DNA of 64,000 nucleotides from Shewanella phaeophyticola (GTDB taxonomy: Bacteria; Pseudomonadota; Gammaproteobacteria; Enterobacterales; Shewanellaceae). The translations under genes and the position numbers were made by a program. Under the pieces are notes generated by a model. That model was not told the origin of the DNA and did no database searches. It saw nothing but the letters and a program-made list of their open reading frames with translations. The DNA is taken from NCBI RefSeq assembly GCF_025398315.1, contig NZ_JAODOQ010000001.1, positions 3,844,001-3,908,000 of the forward strand. Reading direction: 5' to 3'. Below are positions 29,747 to 40,496 of the stretch, piece by piece. How positions within the stretch are numbered: the first letter of the stretch is position 1; each line of letters begins with the position of its first letter.

Positions 29747-31660
29747 TCAAGCTTCCGTCTCAGTTATTTGGGCTAAATACTCACCTTGAGCTGCACTTAC
29801 CCCTAAAATCTTTAAGGTTTGCCATTCTTCAAAACTCTCTACTCCTTCAGCAATGACCTTCACTTCAGCCCGATAGAGCCCGCCAATTAAACTGCGGATA
29901 AATAATTGATTCTCTGAACGTTGATGCACTTGGCGAACAATTGAGCGATGCAACTTAACTAAATCGAAATGAAACTCCTGAATATAATGTGTGCCAACCA
30001 CATGTTGACCGACATGATCCACAGCGAGCTTTGCCCCCATTTTGCGTAACATATCGAGTGATTTCACTAAAGCCGTGTTTTTTTGATGTTTCACGATAAT
30101 GTCTTCGGACACTTCAAAAATAAGTCGTGCAGCTAGCGGTCGGTGCTCTAACAGAGTTGACTGTATCCAGCGCACAAAAGCGCGGCTCACTAAGGTATCT
30201 AAACTGAGATTAATACAATAGGTGGCATCATTTCGTGGCATTAGGGTAAATAACACTTGTTCGAGTATTTGCCGTTCTATTTGTGGCATTAAGCCACACT
30301 TGTTTGCCATTGGGATAAATAAAGTGGCGCGTACATCCTTGCCTTGATGGTCACGAGCACGGCTGAAAACTTCATAATGTAAAATGCTGTTATCACTGTC
30401 TACCACCGCCTGCTGTAAGGTAAAAAAACGTTTACTGACAAGTGCGTTTTCTAAAAAGCTGCGCCAACGAACAGAGCCTTTTGCAATTTCTTCATCGACA
30501 GCGCCCTTATCATACATAAACCAGTTGTTGACCTGCTGTAACTGCGCTGCACGAAGCGCCATTTCTGCCTCATCAATCAATTGCACTTGCAAATCACCGG
30601 CTTTAAAAAATGCACTCCCTAGGTGTAAAAAATTTTCTGGATTGCCTATGCCATAAAAAGGTAAAGCTAAACAGGCTTTCAACACTCGCTGTGCCAACTG
30701 ATCAGCCTCTGCTAACGAGAGCTGGGGCACCACTATCACTAGTTGCTGGTAACTTCGTCGGGCAAAAATACTGTCTTCGTATTGTGCGAGTACCGCGGTG
30801 ATGGCTTCTGTTGTTAGGGTTAGCATCGCGGTTAAATCGCTCTCACCCAATTTATCTTCAACTAAGTCTACATCGTCAAACTCGATCAACATAAGTACCC
30901 CGTGGGCAATCATTGTTTGATCATGGCTTAATGCATCTAGGCGATTTTGAAAAAAGATACCGTTGCCAATTTGAGTTTGTTTATCTAAAAATGTGTCTTT
31001 ACGAATAAATTGGTCTAAGCGACCGCGTTCTTTATGGGCATCATCTAAATCGGTAAGGAGTTTAGTCAACGCCCGGTTAATCAAACGAGGTTTACCATTA
31101 GTTGGCATCTGCGCAGCTTGAGTTAGATTACCGTCTAAAATTAACTTGCTGCGCTGAGCAAGCTGTTCAATGCCATCGAGCTCACGGGAATACCAACGAT
31201 GGCCGAAACGCACAAAAAGACCAATGGCAATAAAGCCGATGAGTAAAATAATGACTTCTGACCAACCTAAATGATATAGAACAAATGGCGCAGGCAAGGT
31301 TAACGACAAACTTAAACCATGATCTAACTGACGTTGATATAGGGTTAAACTGCTCTTGGGCAAGATAGGTTTGTCTTTATGGAGTTGATATATAACTTGT
31401 TGGTCGTGGGTCAATGTAAAATCGACGGCATTATATGCTGACAATAAAGGCGGCAACCAGGTGGCAAGCTGACTATTACCATGTTGCTTATGATGCGCGA
31501 CCAACATGGTTTCTAATTCGGTCACTTTTTGCTGCTGGAAGCTGTAAGTGAGCTGGATAAAGCTCATCACTGCGCTCAGAAGAAACACAAACGCGACGGC
31601 AGCTAACGACAGTAACCAAAAGCTTGTGAGTTTTTTTGTAAGGATCTTAGTGAGTTGCAT
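29747..31660 (-). CDS. csrD: CsrD-type regulator with degenerate GGDEF and EAL domains
   Basis: A 637-residue inner-membrane protein. Two helices (about 15-35 and 132-150) flank a periplasmic region, followed by a HAMP-like linker, a GGDEF-like domain and an EAL-like domain. Both active sites are degenerate: ARRSYQQ occupies the GGDEF loop and EVF replaces EAL. This matches CsrD of E. coli and Shewanella, which targets the Csr small RNAs for RNase E decay and does not make or cleave c-di-GMP. In Shewanella it stands beside the msh cluster. The C-terminus VIAEGVESFEEWQTLKILGV is intact. Confidence 0.92.
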   Translation of the reverse strand: MQLTKILTKKLTSFWLLSLAAVAFVFLLSAVMSFIQLTYSFQQQKVTELETMLVAHHKQHGNSQLATWLPPLLSAYNAVDFTLTHDQQVIYQLHKDKPILPKSSLTLYQRQLDHGLSLSLTLPAPFVLYHLGWSEVIILLIGFIAIGLFVRFGHRWYSRELDGIEQLAQRSKLILDGNLTQAAQMPTNGKPRLINRALTKLLTDLDDAHKERGRLDQFIRKDTFLDKQTQIGNGIFFQNRLDALSHDQTMIAHGVLMLIEFDDVDLVEDKLGESDLTAMLTLTTEAITAVLAQYEDSIFARRSYQQLVIVVPQLSLAEADQLAQRVLKACLALPFYGIGNPENFLHLGSAFFKAGDLQVQLIDEAEMALRAAQLQQVNNWFMYDKGAVDEEIAKGSVRWRSFLENALVSKRFFTLQQAVVDSDNSILHYEVFSRARDHQGKDVRATLFIPMANKCGLMPQIERQILEQVLFTLMPRNDATYCINLSLDTLVSRAFVRWIQSTLLEHRPLAARLIFEVSEDIIVKHQKNTALVKSLDMLRKMGAKLAVDHVGQHVVGTHYIQEFHFDLVKLHRSIVRQVHQRSENQLFIRSLIGGLYRAEVKVIAEGVESFEEWQTLKILGVSAAQGEYLAQITETEA

Positions 31661-31818
31661 TTATCCGCTATCCTGCTGGATTTATTCTTATGGTCTAGCT
31701 CAATTAAATCCGTATCAGTATAACGATTGTGCTCTATAACTTCACTAATCGTTTATCTACAAACCCAATCACATTATTTACTATTACCCCAACCATGCTG
31801 GTATCGCCAATCGTTAGA

Positions 31819-31850
31819 TAATATAAAGGGGCGTAAGCCCCTTTATATTA
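31819..31850 (-). terminator. Strong hairpin between malic enzyme gene and csrD
   Basis: A perfect 14-bp inverted repeat: TAATATAAAGGGGC, loop GTAA, then its complement. It lies about 24 bases past the malic enzyme stop on the minus strand. The terminal T-rich arm (TTTATATTA) can serve as the tract, so it probably ends the malic enzyme transcript. Confidence 0.8.
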
Positions 31851-31873
31851 CATCGTCAATATGTCAGAAAACT

Positions 31874-33122
31874 TTACACGTTATATTCTGTCGGTAACGT
31901 GGTGATTTGAGCTACACCTGAGTCAATTGCGGCTTGCGATACCGCGCGAGCAACATTAGGCAATAACCTCGGGTCCATTGGTTTAGGCAACACATACTCT
32001 GCACCGAAGCTCAAAGAGCTCACTTTAGGGTACGCCGCTAATACCTCTTCAGGTACTGGCTCTTTAGCTAAATTGGCAATGGCATATACCGCTGCTAATT
32101 TCATTTCATCGTTAATCACTTGAGCACGCACATCTAATGCGCCTCTAAAAATAAACGGGAAGCACAATACGTTATTCACCTGATTTGGGTAATCGCTTCG
32201 GCCTGTTCCCATAATCAGATCATGACGAATGGCATGAGCTAATTCTGGTTTAATTTCAGGATCGGGGTTTGAGCAAGCAAAAATAACCGGATTAGGTGCC
32301 ATTAATGCAATATCATCCGCAGTTAATAAGTCTGCCCCCGACAAGCCTAAAAACACATCAGCGTCTTTAATCACATCTTGCAAAGTGCGTTTGTCAGTAT
32401 TGTTAGCAAATAGTGCTTTGTATTCATTTAAATCTTCACGGCGAGTATGAATAACGCCTTGTCTGTCGAGCATATAAACATTTTCGCGCAGCGCACCACA
32501 CTTAACAAACATGCTCATACATGCAATCGCTGCCGCCCCAGCACCTAAACAAACAAATACTGCATCATCAATTTTTTTGCCTTGGATTTCTAATGCATTG
32601 ATCATACCTGCAGCGGTCACAATGGCAGTACCATGCTGATCATCATGAAACACAGGGATGTTACAGCGTTTAATCAATTCACGCTCAATTTCAAAACACT
32701 CCGGCGCTTTAATGTCTTCTAAATTGATGCCGCCAAATGTGTCGGCGATGGCTTCCACTGTATTGATGAAATCTTCAGTTGTACGGTGCTTAACTTCAAT
32801 ATCAATTGAATCAATATTGGCAAATCGCTTAAATAAAAGTGACTTACCTTCCATAACGGGTTTTGATGCCAAAGTAGCCTAAATTCCCTAAGCCTAAAAT
32901 GGCTGTGCCATTAGAAATAACAGCAACGGTGTTGCCTTTATTGGTGTAGCGATACGCATTTTCAGGATTAGAAGCAATCTCTCTCACCGGCTCTGCAACA
33001 CCAGGGCTATAGGCGAGTGCAAGGTCATGGCTAGATTGGGCAGGTTTGGTCAGGCACACGGCCGTTTTACCTGGTACTGGGAATTCATGATAATCGAGTG
33101 CTTGTTGACGAATATCCGACAT
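31874..33122 (-). CDS. Short NAD(P)-dependent malic enzyme, frameshifted
   Basis: An oxidative decarboxylase turning malate into pyruvate and CO2. Recognised features: the N-terminal malic domain (AYSPGVAEPVREI, NPENAYRYTNKGNTVAVISNG), the Lys/Asp metal site (ECFEIERELI, FHDDQHGTA) and the Rossmann-fold motif (CLGAGAAAIACM). It is about 416 residues, the compact form without the phosphotransacetylase domain of MaeB. The frame breaks near 32875, between LGNLG and LASKPVMEGK. The start is the ATG at 33122 with AGGAA upstream; a longer frame to 33173 has no support. Cofactor preference cannot be read with certainty, so I leave the symbol blank. Confidence 0.9.
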
Positions 33123-33538
33123 TTTATATTTCCTGAAATGCGCTATGTAGTAAAATTGTGACTCGCGCCTCAAATATCTTGATTATGCTAAGTCATCGAA
33201 AGTTTTGTAACGATACGCTATTACAGAGTCGATAGAAATCAAAAACTCTGTCATAGGATGTGTTGGACACTGTAAATGGGGCTAAGTTTTATTAATCAAA
33301 ATAAGCGAACATGAATATATATAAATCAAAGAGTTAAAAATGTAGGAAAATAACAAGATTTACCGATCATAAAGCGTTTTTACCGCATTATTTGTTAGTT
33401 ATTTTGCTTAAATAACAATAAAGAACCATCGAGGCTTTTTTAATTGTTTACAGTGAAAAAATAAGTTTTCACTATTAAAAAATCAATTGAAGAGTTGTGC
33501 AGACACCGACAAGAGCTGTGCTCGCGGTGGTTAAAAAC
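33123..33538. other. Intergenic region between rpmE terminator and malic enzyme gene
   Basis: About 415 bases, strongly AT-rich, between two minus-strand genes. It must carry the malic enzyme promoter. I see no ORF, no clear hairpin and no convincing operator within it. Confidence 0.5.
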
Positions 33539-33564
33539 AAAAAAGGCGCCAAAGGCGCCTTTTT
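33539..33564. terminator. Bidirectional terminator downstream of rpmE
   Basis: GGCGCC, loop AAA, GGCGCC at 33545-33559, flanked by six A upstream and five T downstream, so a U-tract follows the hairpin in either direction. It lies 20 bases past the rpmE stop on the minus strand. Confidence 0.92.
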
Positions 33565-33583
33565 GAAGTTAATTGCAGTGCAA

Positions 33584-33796
33584 TTACTTCTTGCCAAGCA
33601 TACCGAAACGCTTGTTGAACTTGTCGATACGACCGCCAGTGTCAACAACTTTCTGAGTACCAGTGTAGAATGGGTGACATGCACCACATACGTCCAAGTG
33701 TAAGTCTTTACCTACAGTTGAATTTACTTTGATAACGTTACCACAAGTACAAGTTGCAGTGATTTCTGCGTAATTTGGGTGAATACCAGGTTTCAT
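33584..33796 (-). CDS. rpmE: 50S ribosomal protein L31 (zinc-binding form)
   Basis: Ribosomal protein L31, 70 residues. The zinc ligands are visible: CTCG near residue 16-19 and CGAC at 37-40, so this is the C+ form, not the zinc-independent paralogue that replaces it under zinc starvation. It is a single-gene unit with its own terminator. The ending FGMLGKK is typical. Confidence 0.97.
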   Translation of the reverse strand: MKPGIHPNYAEITATCTCGNVIKVNSTVGKDLHLDVCGACHPFYTGTQKVVDTGGRIDKFNKRFGMLGKK

Positions 33797-33958
33797 TTGG
33801 AGTACCTTAAATTGAAGGCCATGTCGCTATCACAACCCGAAGTTGGACACCACATGCAGTTAATAACAATATGTTTTAGGCGCGAGATAATACAGTGTCT
33901 GTTCTGTTCAGACAAGTAGAATTTATAAGCATTGTTATAATTAAGCTTTGGTTGAGAT

Positions 33959-35242
33959 TTAGGGTTGCCTTTGCTGTTGTTCAAATGCTTCATAAGCTAA
34001 CCGATCTTTTGTCGCATCTTGATACTGCTGCAAGATTGCCTCTGACGGGCAAATCAGCACACTATCAGCCATTAACAAATAAATCTTATTATTCACGAAT
34101 GCTTGCGGATTGGCATCAAAAATCGCCAACATAGTGCCATAAACATTAGTGTGTAATTGTTTTTGATTACGCACTGCAACGCGCCATAAATTATCTTCTG
34201 GGCGTTTATCAATCACACATGGCGATAAGTCGCTTAGCGCCATCTCACCGGTTGTATCTGCCATTTCATCAGAGTCTACACTCACGTTTGTATCGATACT
34301 GGTATCAACAATGTTATCTGAAATGCTATCAGCAATGACTATTTGGGTGTTGTTCTCAACTGGCGCAATATCGTGAGTATTGGCTAACAATGTAGGCTCT
34401 GTGGCTGGTGCCAATGCATTGCCTGTGGTGTCTGTGATTGCTGTAGGTAAGCTCGGCGCCTTGGATACAACCGTGTCTGTTTGACCTTGTTGACTGGCCA
34501 CTAAGTTATCGAAGGTAATTCTGTCGGCCTTAACATTTTGATACTTAACTAATATATCTGCAGGTGGACAACGTAATGAGCTGTCTAATTGCAACATATT
34601 AATGTTGCCTTGATAAAAAGCTTGAGGATTAGACTCGTACAATGCCAACATTGCTCCGTAAATATTAGAGTTCCATTGTTTACGGTACCTAACCGCAATT
34701 TTCCATAAAGAATCATCAGATTGCTTAAGAATATTACACCCTTCTAGCAACTCTTGGGTTTGGGCTAATACTGGAGTAGAGTCGACAACTCGACTGACTG
34801 TAGCTGTAGAGGCTGGAATCGAAGACGAAGGTAACTTCATTTTTTTGATTGCGACAGGATGATGGTTACTAACTTGTAAGACCGGACTAAATAGCGGAAC
34901 GGGTGAATATTGTTGCCACTTGGCATTGCGATACTCAGAAACGATTAGCGCGGCGTCTGGGTCGCGAAGTTGTTCTTTACCATTGAGTAAAAATACGTCG
35001 TTACCTTGGCGTTCTACGTCTAATTTTTCTAATACGATATTATCTTGATAAATTTGACGCAAATAAAAAGTTAACCTAGATAAATCATGGTGTTCGGTTA
35101 CTACATTGACCGTTAGCGTAGGTAATTTCCCACGCTCAAAAGCTGCAGTATCTATACTTATATGGCTGACTTCAGCAACGACAGCTGAAACCTGTCCTAC
35201 CGCCATTAATGCCAATATGACTAGCAACTTTACGCCTTTCAT
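33959..35242 (-). CDS. Secreted FimV-core-like protein with two C-X55-C repeat domains
   Basis: An exported protein of 427 residues. The ATG at 35242 has AAGGA seven bases upstream and begins a signal peptide (about 23 residues ending VSAVVA). After a beta-rich N-terminal domain (to about residue 125) come two copies of a 57-residue domain, at about 169-225 and 342-398. Each has the FimV-core/LysM-variant pattern DxLWxIAVR, YGxMLAxxxxNPQAF and a final LxCP. Each is bounded by two Cys exactly 56 positions apart, probably a disulfide. A Thr/Asp/Val-rich linker separates them. FimV/HubP proteins mark poles and bind peptidoglycan, but this protein lacks the usual large size and transmembrane anchor, so its role is unknown. 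A shorter paralogue lies just upstream. Confidence 0.7.
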   Translation of the reverse strand: MKGVKLLVILALMAVGQVSAVVAEVSHISIDTAAFERGKLPTLTVNVVTEHHDLSRLTFYLRQIYQDNIVLEKLDVERQGNDVFLLNGKEQLRDPDAALIVSEYRNAKWQQYSPVPLFSPVLQVSNHHPVAIKKMKLPSSSIPASTATVSRVVDSTPVLAQTQELLEGCNILKQSDDSLWKIAVRYRKQWNSNIYGAMLALYESNPQAFYQGNINMLQLDSSLRCPPADILVKYQNVKADRITFDNLVASQQGQTDTVVSKAPSLPTAITDTTGNALAPATEPTLLANTHDIAPVENNTQIVIADSISDNIVDTSIDTNVSVDSDEMADTTGEMALSDLSPCVIDKRPEDNLWRVAVRNQKQLHTNVYGTMLAIFDANPQAFVNNKIYLLMADSVLICPSEAILQQYQDATKDRLAYEAFEQQQRQP

Positions 35243-35484
35243 CCAATCATCCTTCACTTAGCAAAGCTTTAAGACAGCGTCTTTAACGCTGAAAATCCAT
35301 TTATTATATTCTTTATTATTGTTTGTAATTATCTAGTTAATATTGCAGCACTATTTTGCACTTGCTCTATTTTTTATGGGCAACCAGTATTAACGCAAAC
35401 AACTATATAAATTAACATTCATTGCTGCAACCAATTACTGACATACCAGAGTAATTACTCAAACTTTATTTATCTTTGTCACAC

Positions 35485-36289
35485 TTAAAACCCGAATACC
35501 TCTATATTAGCGGCATGTTTAGTTTGGATAACTTCAAACACTTTTTTATCTACTGTCGGATTATCGTATTGCGCCAATATTTGCGGCGACGAACAGTGCA
35601 ACGGGGCATCTTTAAGCAGTAAATGAATTTTTTGTTTTGAGAAAGCCAACATATTCGCCTCAAAAATCGCTAACATCGCACCATAAACACTGGTATTCCA
35701 TTGCCCTTTATAACACTCCGCAATACGCCATAATGTATCTGAATTATCTTTTATTATTTGGCAATACTTTGGTATTTGAGATTGTAAATGGGATTCGGTG
35801 GCGACATCAGCTTGCTCAACAGTATTACTCGTTACGCCCACACGAACAGGTGTAGATTTATTGGCTGTCATTGCTGACCCTGAGGGCATTGGCACTTTTG
35901 TTAACTGAGTACTGTTAAATGACAACGGCGCATCAAATAACGCCAGTACGGCTAATAAAATAACACCATCAAGACCATTCATTGTGACCACTAACTGAGC
36001 TTTGGGATCGGTTATAACTTGTTGACCACTGAGCTGCTCTAAAAATCGATTAATTGGTTGAACCATTAACTTTTGTTGCTGCATTTCGCCATCGATTTGT
36101 TGACGAGTAAAAAATTGAGTGGTGTCCCATCATCATTTTGCACAACTATATTCATTTTTAACAAAGGTTGCTGACTCACATCAAATTGACGACTATTAAT
36201 GCTCACATGACTGACTTGAGCAAAACATGCATCACACTCACACACATTCCGCTTACAACAAACAAGAGCATAATAAGTCTTTTATACAT
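35485..36289 (-). CDS. FimV-core-like secreted paralogue, one repeat domain, two frameshifts
   Basis: A paralogue of the downstream protein. From the ATG at 36289 a hydrophobic leader (MYKRLIMLLFVVSG) is seen; the frame then shifts near 36230 to give FAQVSHVSINSRQFDVSQQ, which aligns with AEVSHISIDTAAFERGK in the neighbour, and shifts again near 36115 into the long C-terminal frame. That frame ends with one FimV-core-like domain (DTLWRIAECYKGQWN, YGAMLAIFEAN) whose bounding Cys are also 56 apart. The restored length is about 268 residues. The second break is next to a TTTTTT run. No function is known to me. Confidence 0.6.
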
Positions 36290-36371
36290 AACACTTGCCC
36301 TATCACTTTGATGACACTTAGAGGTAAACTGATCCACAATCTTAGATAGCATTAAATAATGATGAAGTCCT

Positions 36372-38567
36372 ATGCCCGTGTTTGTTGAAGTCGCCTTACC
36401 TGTCCCACTACGCCAAAACTTTAGTTACCGCGTAAAAGACGAGCAACAAACTACCTTGCAAATTGGACTGCGTGTAAAAGTCCCTTTTGGGCGCCAACAA
36501 CTGGTTGGCCTAATTACCGCCATTACTAACACTTGCAACTTAGCACCACAGCAAATTAAGTCGGTTACCGAGGTATTAGATGATGCCCCATTACTACCCG
36601 ATTCGCTATATAAATTAACGCTTTGGGCGGCACGATATTATTTTACCTCCCAAGGACAAATGCTCAGCCAAGCATTACCTGTGGCGCTACGAAAAGGCCT
36701 TGATGCGTCACCTCAATCGATTATTGAATACCATCTCACAGAACCTGGCCGCCAGTTAGACCCAAGTGTGCTAAAACGTGCGCCAGCACAAAAAAAATTA
36801 TTTGAGTTATTGCTAGAAAATCCCTTAACTCAAGATGACTTTACTACACAAGCATTGAGTAAATCTGCGCTTAAGGCATTACAAGATAAGCAATGGATTG
36901 AACAAAGAAGTGCGGTCATTGCTCATGACTTAAGCTGGCGTCACAAGTTGCGAATGAATGAGTCACCACACAAGCTTAATAAACAACAAGCCGTCGCGGT
37001 ATCTGTGTTAACTCAACAGCAAGGATTTCACTGCACGTTATTAGAAGGCATTACCGGATCGGGTAAAACCGAAGTCTATTTAACCTTGCTTGAAACCATT
37101 TTAAAACAAGGCAAACAGGCACTGATTTTAGTGCCAGAAATAGGCTTAACCCCGCAAACCATTAACCGATTTAAACGCAGGTTTGAGGTAAACGTAGCGG
37201 TTATTCACTCTGGACTCACCGACAACCAGCGCCTTGAAGCCTGGCGACAGGCGCGCGTAGGCGAAGCGGCGATTATTATTGGCACTCGCTCTGCGCTATT
37301 CACCCCAATGGCGTTTCCTGGCCTTATCATTTTAGATGAAGAACACGATAGTAGCTTTAAACAGCAAGAAGGAGTGCGCTACCACGCTCGCGACCTTGCA
37401 GTCATGCGCGGCCATTTAGAAGATATTCAAGTGGTACTAGGCTCAGCAACGCCTTCACTTGAAACCTTACAAAATGCCATATCTGGCCGTTATCATCACC
37501 TTGAGTTAAGTGAACGTGCGGGTGTGGCGCAAAAAGTAAAGCAAGGCATCATCGATATTACCTCACAGCCATTAAAAGCCGGTATGTCTGCCTCGTTAAT
37601 TAACGAAATGCGCATGCACCTCGATGCCGGCAACCAAGTATTATTGTTTTTAAATCGCCGCGGTTTTGCCCCTGCTTTACTGTGCCACGAATGTGGCCAT
37701 TTGCATGAGTGCGATCGCTGCGATGCCTTTTTTACGGTACATCAAGGCTTAAACGAAATTTGCTGTCATCATTGCGGTAATCAATATGCCATCCCTAAAC
37801 AATGCCATCAATGTGGAAGCACCATGTTAATGGGACACGGTTTAGGCACCGAACAGCTTGAACAAGAGCTCGTTAAGCTGTTCCCGCAATATCCGGTTGT
37901 GCGCATTGATCGCGACACTACTCGCCGAAAAGGCTCCCTTGAGCAACAGTTACAAGGGATTTACATGGGTAAATATAAAATTCTAGTGGGCACTCAAATG
38001 CTAGCAAAAGGACATCATTTTCCCGATGTGACGTTAGTGGGCTTATTAGACGTTGACGGTGCATTATTCAGTGCCGACTTTCGTGCGCCTGAGCGATTTG
38101 GTCAGCTCTACACCCAAGTATCTGGCCGAGCAGGTCGCGCTGACAAACCCGGTAAAGTGCTACTGCAAACCCACCAAAGTGATAACCCCATTTTGCGAGA
38201 CTTATTGCAACGGGGTTACGGTGAATTTGCCCGCAGTCAGTTAACTGAGCGCCAACAAGCATTGTTACCGCCAGCATGGCACATGGTGTTAATTAGAGCA
38301 GAGGCACACTTGGCTCAAGATGCTGACGCCTTTTTAGCTCAAATAAGTCAGCTTATCCCGCAAAGTAACGAACTCGAAGTGATTGGCCCAATCCCCGCGC
38401 CATTAGACCGCAAAGCCGGAAAATATCGACGCCAGTTAATGCTGCAGGCCAAAAACCGTCAGCAACTACAAACGGTATTTGAGCAGGTACTGAGCCAAAT
38501 TGAACAACTCCCTGAAAGTAAACGCTGTCGCTGGACAATTGATCGCGACCCGCAAGATTTAATGTAA
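36372..38567 (+). CDS. priA: Primosomal replication restart helicase PriA
   Basis: A 731-residue superfamily 2 DNA helicase that reloads the replisome at stalled forks. The N-terminal DNA-binding domain (FVEVALPVPLRQNFSYRV) is followed by the helicase core with Walker A GITGSGKTEVY (about 224-234) and DEEHDSSFKQQ (about 322), a zinc-binding module of eight Cys (about 437-481) and motif VI (QVSGRAGRA). It is intact. It is the first plus-strand gene after a long minus-strand run, diverging from the FimV-like pair with 82 bp between starts. Confidence 0.97.
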   Translation: MPVFVEVALPVPLRQNFSYRVKDEQQTTLQIGLRVKVPFGRQQLVGLITAITNTCNLAPQQIKSVTEVLDDAPLLPDSLYKLTLWAARYYFTSQGQMLSQALPVALRKGLDASPQSIIEYHLTEPGRQLDPSVLKRAPAQKKLFELLLENPLTQDDFTTQALSKSALKALQDKQWIEQRSAVIAHDLSWRHKLRMNESPHKLNKQQAVAVSVLTQQQGFHCTLLEGITGSGKTEVYLTLLETILKQGKQALILVPEIGLTPQTINRFKRRFEVNVAVIHSGLTDNQRLEAWRQARVGEAAIIIGTRSALFTPMAFPGLIILDEEHDSSFKQQEGVRYHARDLAVMRGHLEDIQVVLGSATPSLETLQNAISGRYHHLELSERAGVAQKVKQGIIDITSQPLKAGMSASLINEMRMHLDAGNQVLLFLNRRGFAPALLCHECGHLHECDRCDAFFTVHQGLNEICCHHCGNQYAIPKQCHQCGSTMLMGHGLGTEQLEQELVKLFPQYPVVRIDRDTTRRKGSLEQQLQGIYMGKYKILVGTQMLAKGHHFPDVTLVGLLDVDGALFSADFRAPERFGQLYTQVSGRAGRADKPGKVLLQTHQSDNPILRDLLQRGYGEFARSQLTERQQALLPPAWHMVLIRAEAHLAQDADAFLAQISQLIPQSNELEVIGPIPAPLDRKAGKYRRQLMLQAKNRQQLQTVFEQVLSQIEQLPESKRCRWTIDRDPQDLM

Positions 38568-38747
38568 TACCACAGTGTCATCATTATTGATAACCTCTGT
38601 AATACCGTTCACTTCGATTGTTATTCAGGTTTATGATAAAAAAACCAATATTTCCGCCAAAGCAGATAGCAATTACACCCCATAAACGGCTAAAATACGC
38701 GGTTCCGTCATGTCATTCATTTAACGAATTAGTGCAAGCAAACGCCC

Positions 38748-40494
38748 ATGAAATCACATATTGAATCTTTACTAGAACAAACCCTCGAATCTTTTAAACA
38801 GCAAGGTATTGTGCCTGCTGATTTTCAAGCGCGCATTCAGGTCGATCGCACTAAAGATAAAAGTCATGGTGACTTAGCGACTAACCTTGCAATGATGCTG
38901 ACGAAAATAGCGAAAAAGAATCCACGCGAATTAGCCCAATTGATTATCGACAACTTACCGGCGTCATCTCACGTTGCTAAAGTTGAAATTGCCGGCCTCA
39001 GGTTTTATTAACTTCTTTATCGATGACAACGCATTAGCTAATCAGCTACAACAAGCATTAAACGATGACCACTTAGGCGTGACCTTACCGGCTAAGCAAA
39101 CTATCGTTGTCGATTATTCATCACCAAACCTAGCCAAAGAAATGCACGTAGGTCACTTACGTTCAACCATTATTGGTGACAGCGTTGTCCGTGCGCTTGA
39201 GTTTTTAGGTCATAACGTAATCCGTCAAAACCACGTTGGCGACTGGGGCACACAATTTGGTATGTTACTGGCGTACATGGAAGAGTTACGTGCCGCCAAT
39301 GGCGAACAAGCCAAAATGGAATTGTCTGATCTAGAAAGCTTTTACCGTGCAGCAAAAGTCCGCTTTGACGAATCAACCGATTTTGCAACTCGTGCACGCC
39401 AGCTAGTGGTTGCCTTACAATCGGGCGACGAATACTGCAATAAACTATGGCGAGAGTTTAACGACATCTCACTAAGCCATTGTCATGATGTATACAAACG
39501 TTTAGGTGTGAGCCTAACGCGCGCTGATGTTCACGGCGAAAGTGCTTACAACGCAGACCTTGCTCAGGTAGTTAACGATTTAGACGCCCAAGGGTTATTA
39601 AGCGAAAGTAATGGCGCTAAAGTGGTATTCCAAGAAGAGTTCCGCACTAAAGAAGGCGAGCCATTACCGGTTATTATTCAAAAAGCAGATGGCGGGTATT
39701 TATATGCCACCTCTGATTTAGCCGCAATGCGATATCGCTCAAATGTATTGAAAGCCGACCGCGCACTGTACTTTGTTGATTTACGCCAAGCGCTTCATTT
39801 CCAGCAAGTGTTTAGCCTTGCCAAGTTAGCTAAATTCGTTCGCCCTGAAATGTCTTTAGAGCACACAGGATTTGGCACCATGAACGGTGAAGATGGTCGC
39901 CCCTTTAAAACCCGTTCAGGCGGCGTAGTTAAATTAGTCGACTTATTAGATGAAGCTAACGTGCGCGCACTTGAACTGGTGCGCAGCAAAAATCCAGATA
40001 TGGACGAAGCAACATTGACTGAAATTGCCCGCGTTGTGGGGATCAGTGCCGTGAAATACGCTGATTTATCTAAAAACCGCACGAGCGATTACATTTTCAG
40101 CTTTGAGCAAATGCTAAGTTTCGAGGGTAATACTGCACCATACTTACTGTATGCATATACTCGCGTAGCTGGTATTTTCAAACGTGCTGAAGACATCGAT
40201 TTAAGCCAGGCTAAAATTGTCCTTGAACACGAAAAAGAAAAAGATCTCGGCACCAAGTTAGCCCAGTTTGGTGAAGTACTAGCTCGCATGACAGACAAAG
40301 GCTTACCACATGTATTGTGTGGCTACTTGTTTGAGTTAGCGAGTGAGTTCTCAAGCTTTTACGAAGCCTGCCCAGTTTTAGCGGCTGACACTGAAGCAAA
40401 AAAACAAAGCCGTTTATTATTATCACAACTTACTGCCAACACCCTTAAAACCGGTTTATCTCTGCTTGGCATTGAAACTTTAGAGCGGATGTAA
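38748..40494 (+). CDS. argS: Arginyl-tRNA synthetase, frameshifted
   Basis: A class I aminoacyl-tRNA synthetase, about 581 residues once joined. The N-terminal additional domain (residues 1-85) is followed by the HIGH-type motif HVGHLRST and the Rossmann core. The KMSKS position is degenerate, as in most bacterial ArgRS (FKTRSGGVVKL), and the C-terminal anticodon domain ends LGIETLERM. The frame breaks near 39000: AGL should continue as AGPGFINFF, which needs removal of one T. ArgRS is essential, so this is very likely a sequencing indel. It overlaps nothing upstream and ends two bases before the SPOR gene. Confidence 0.95.
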
Positions 40495-40496
40495 TC

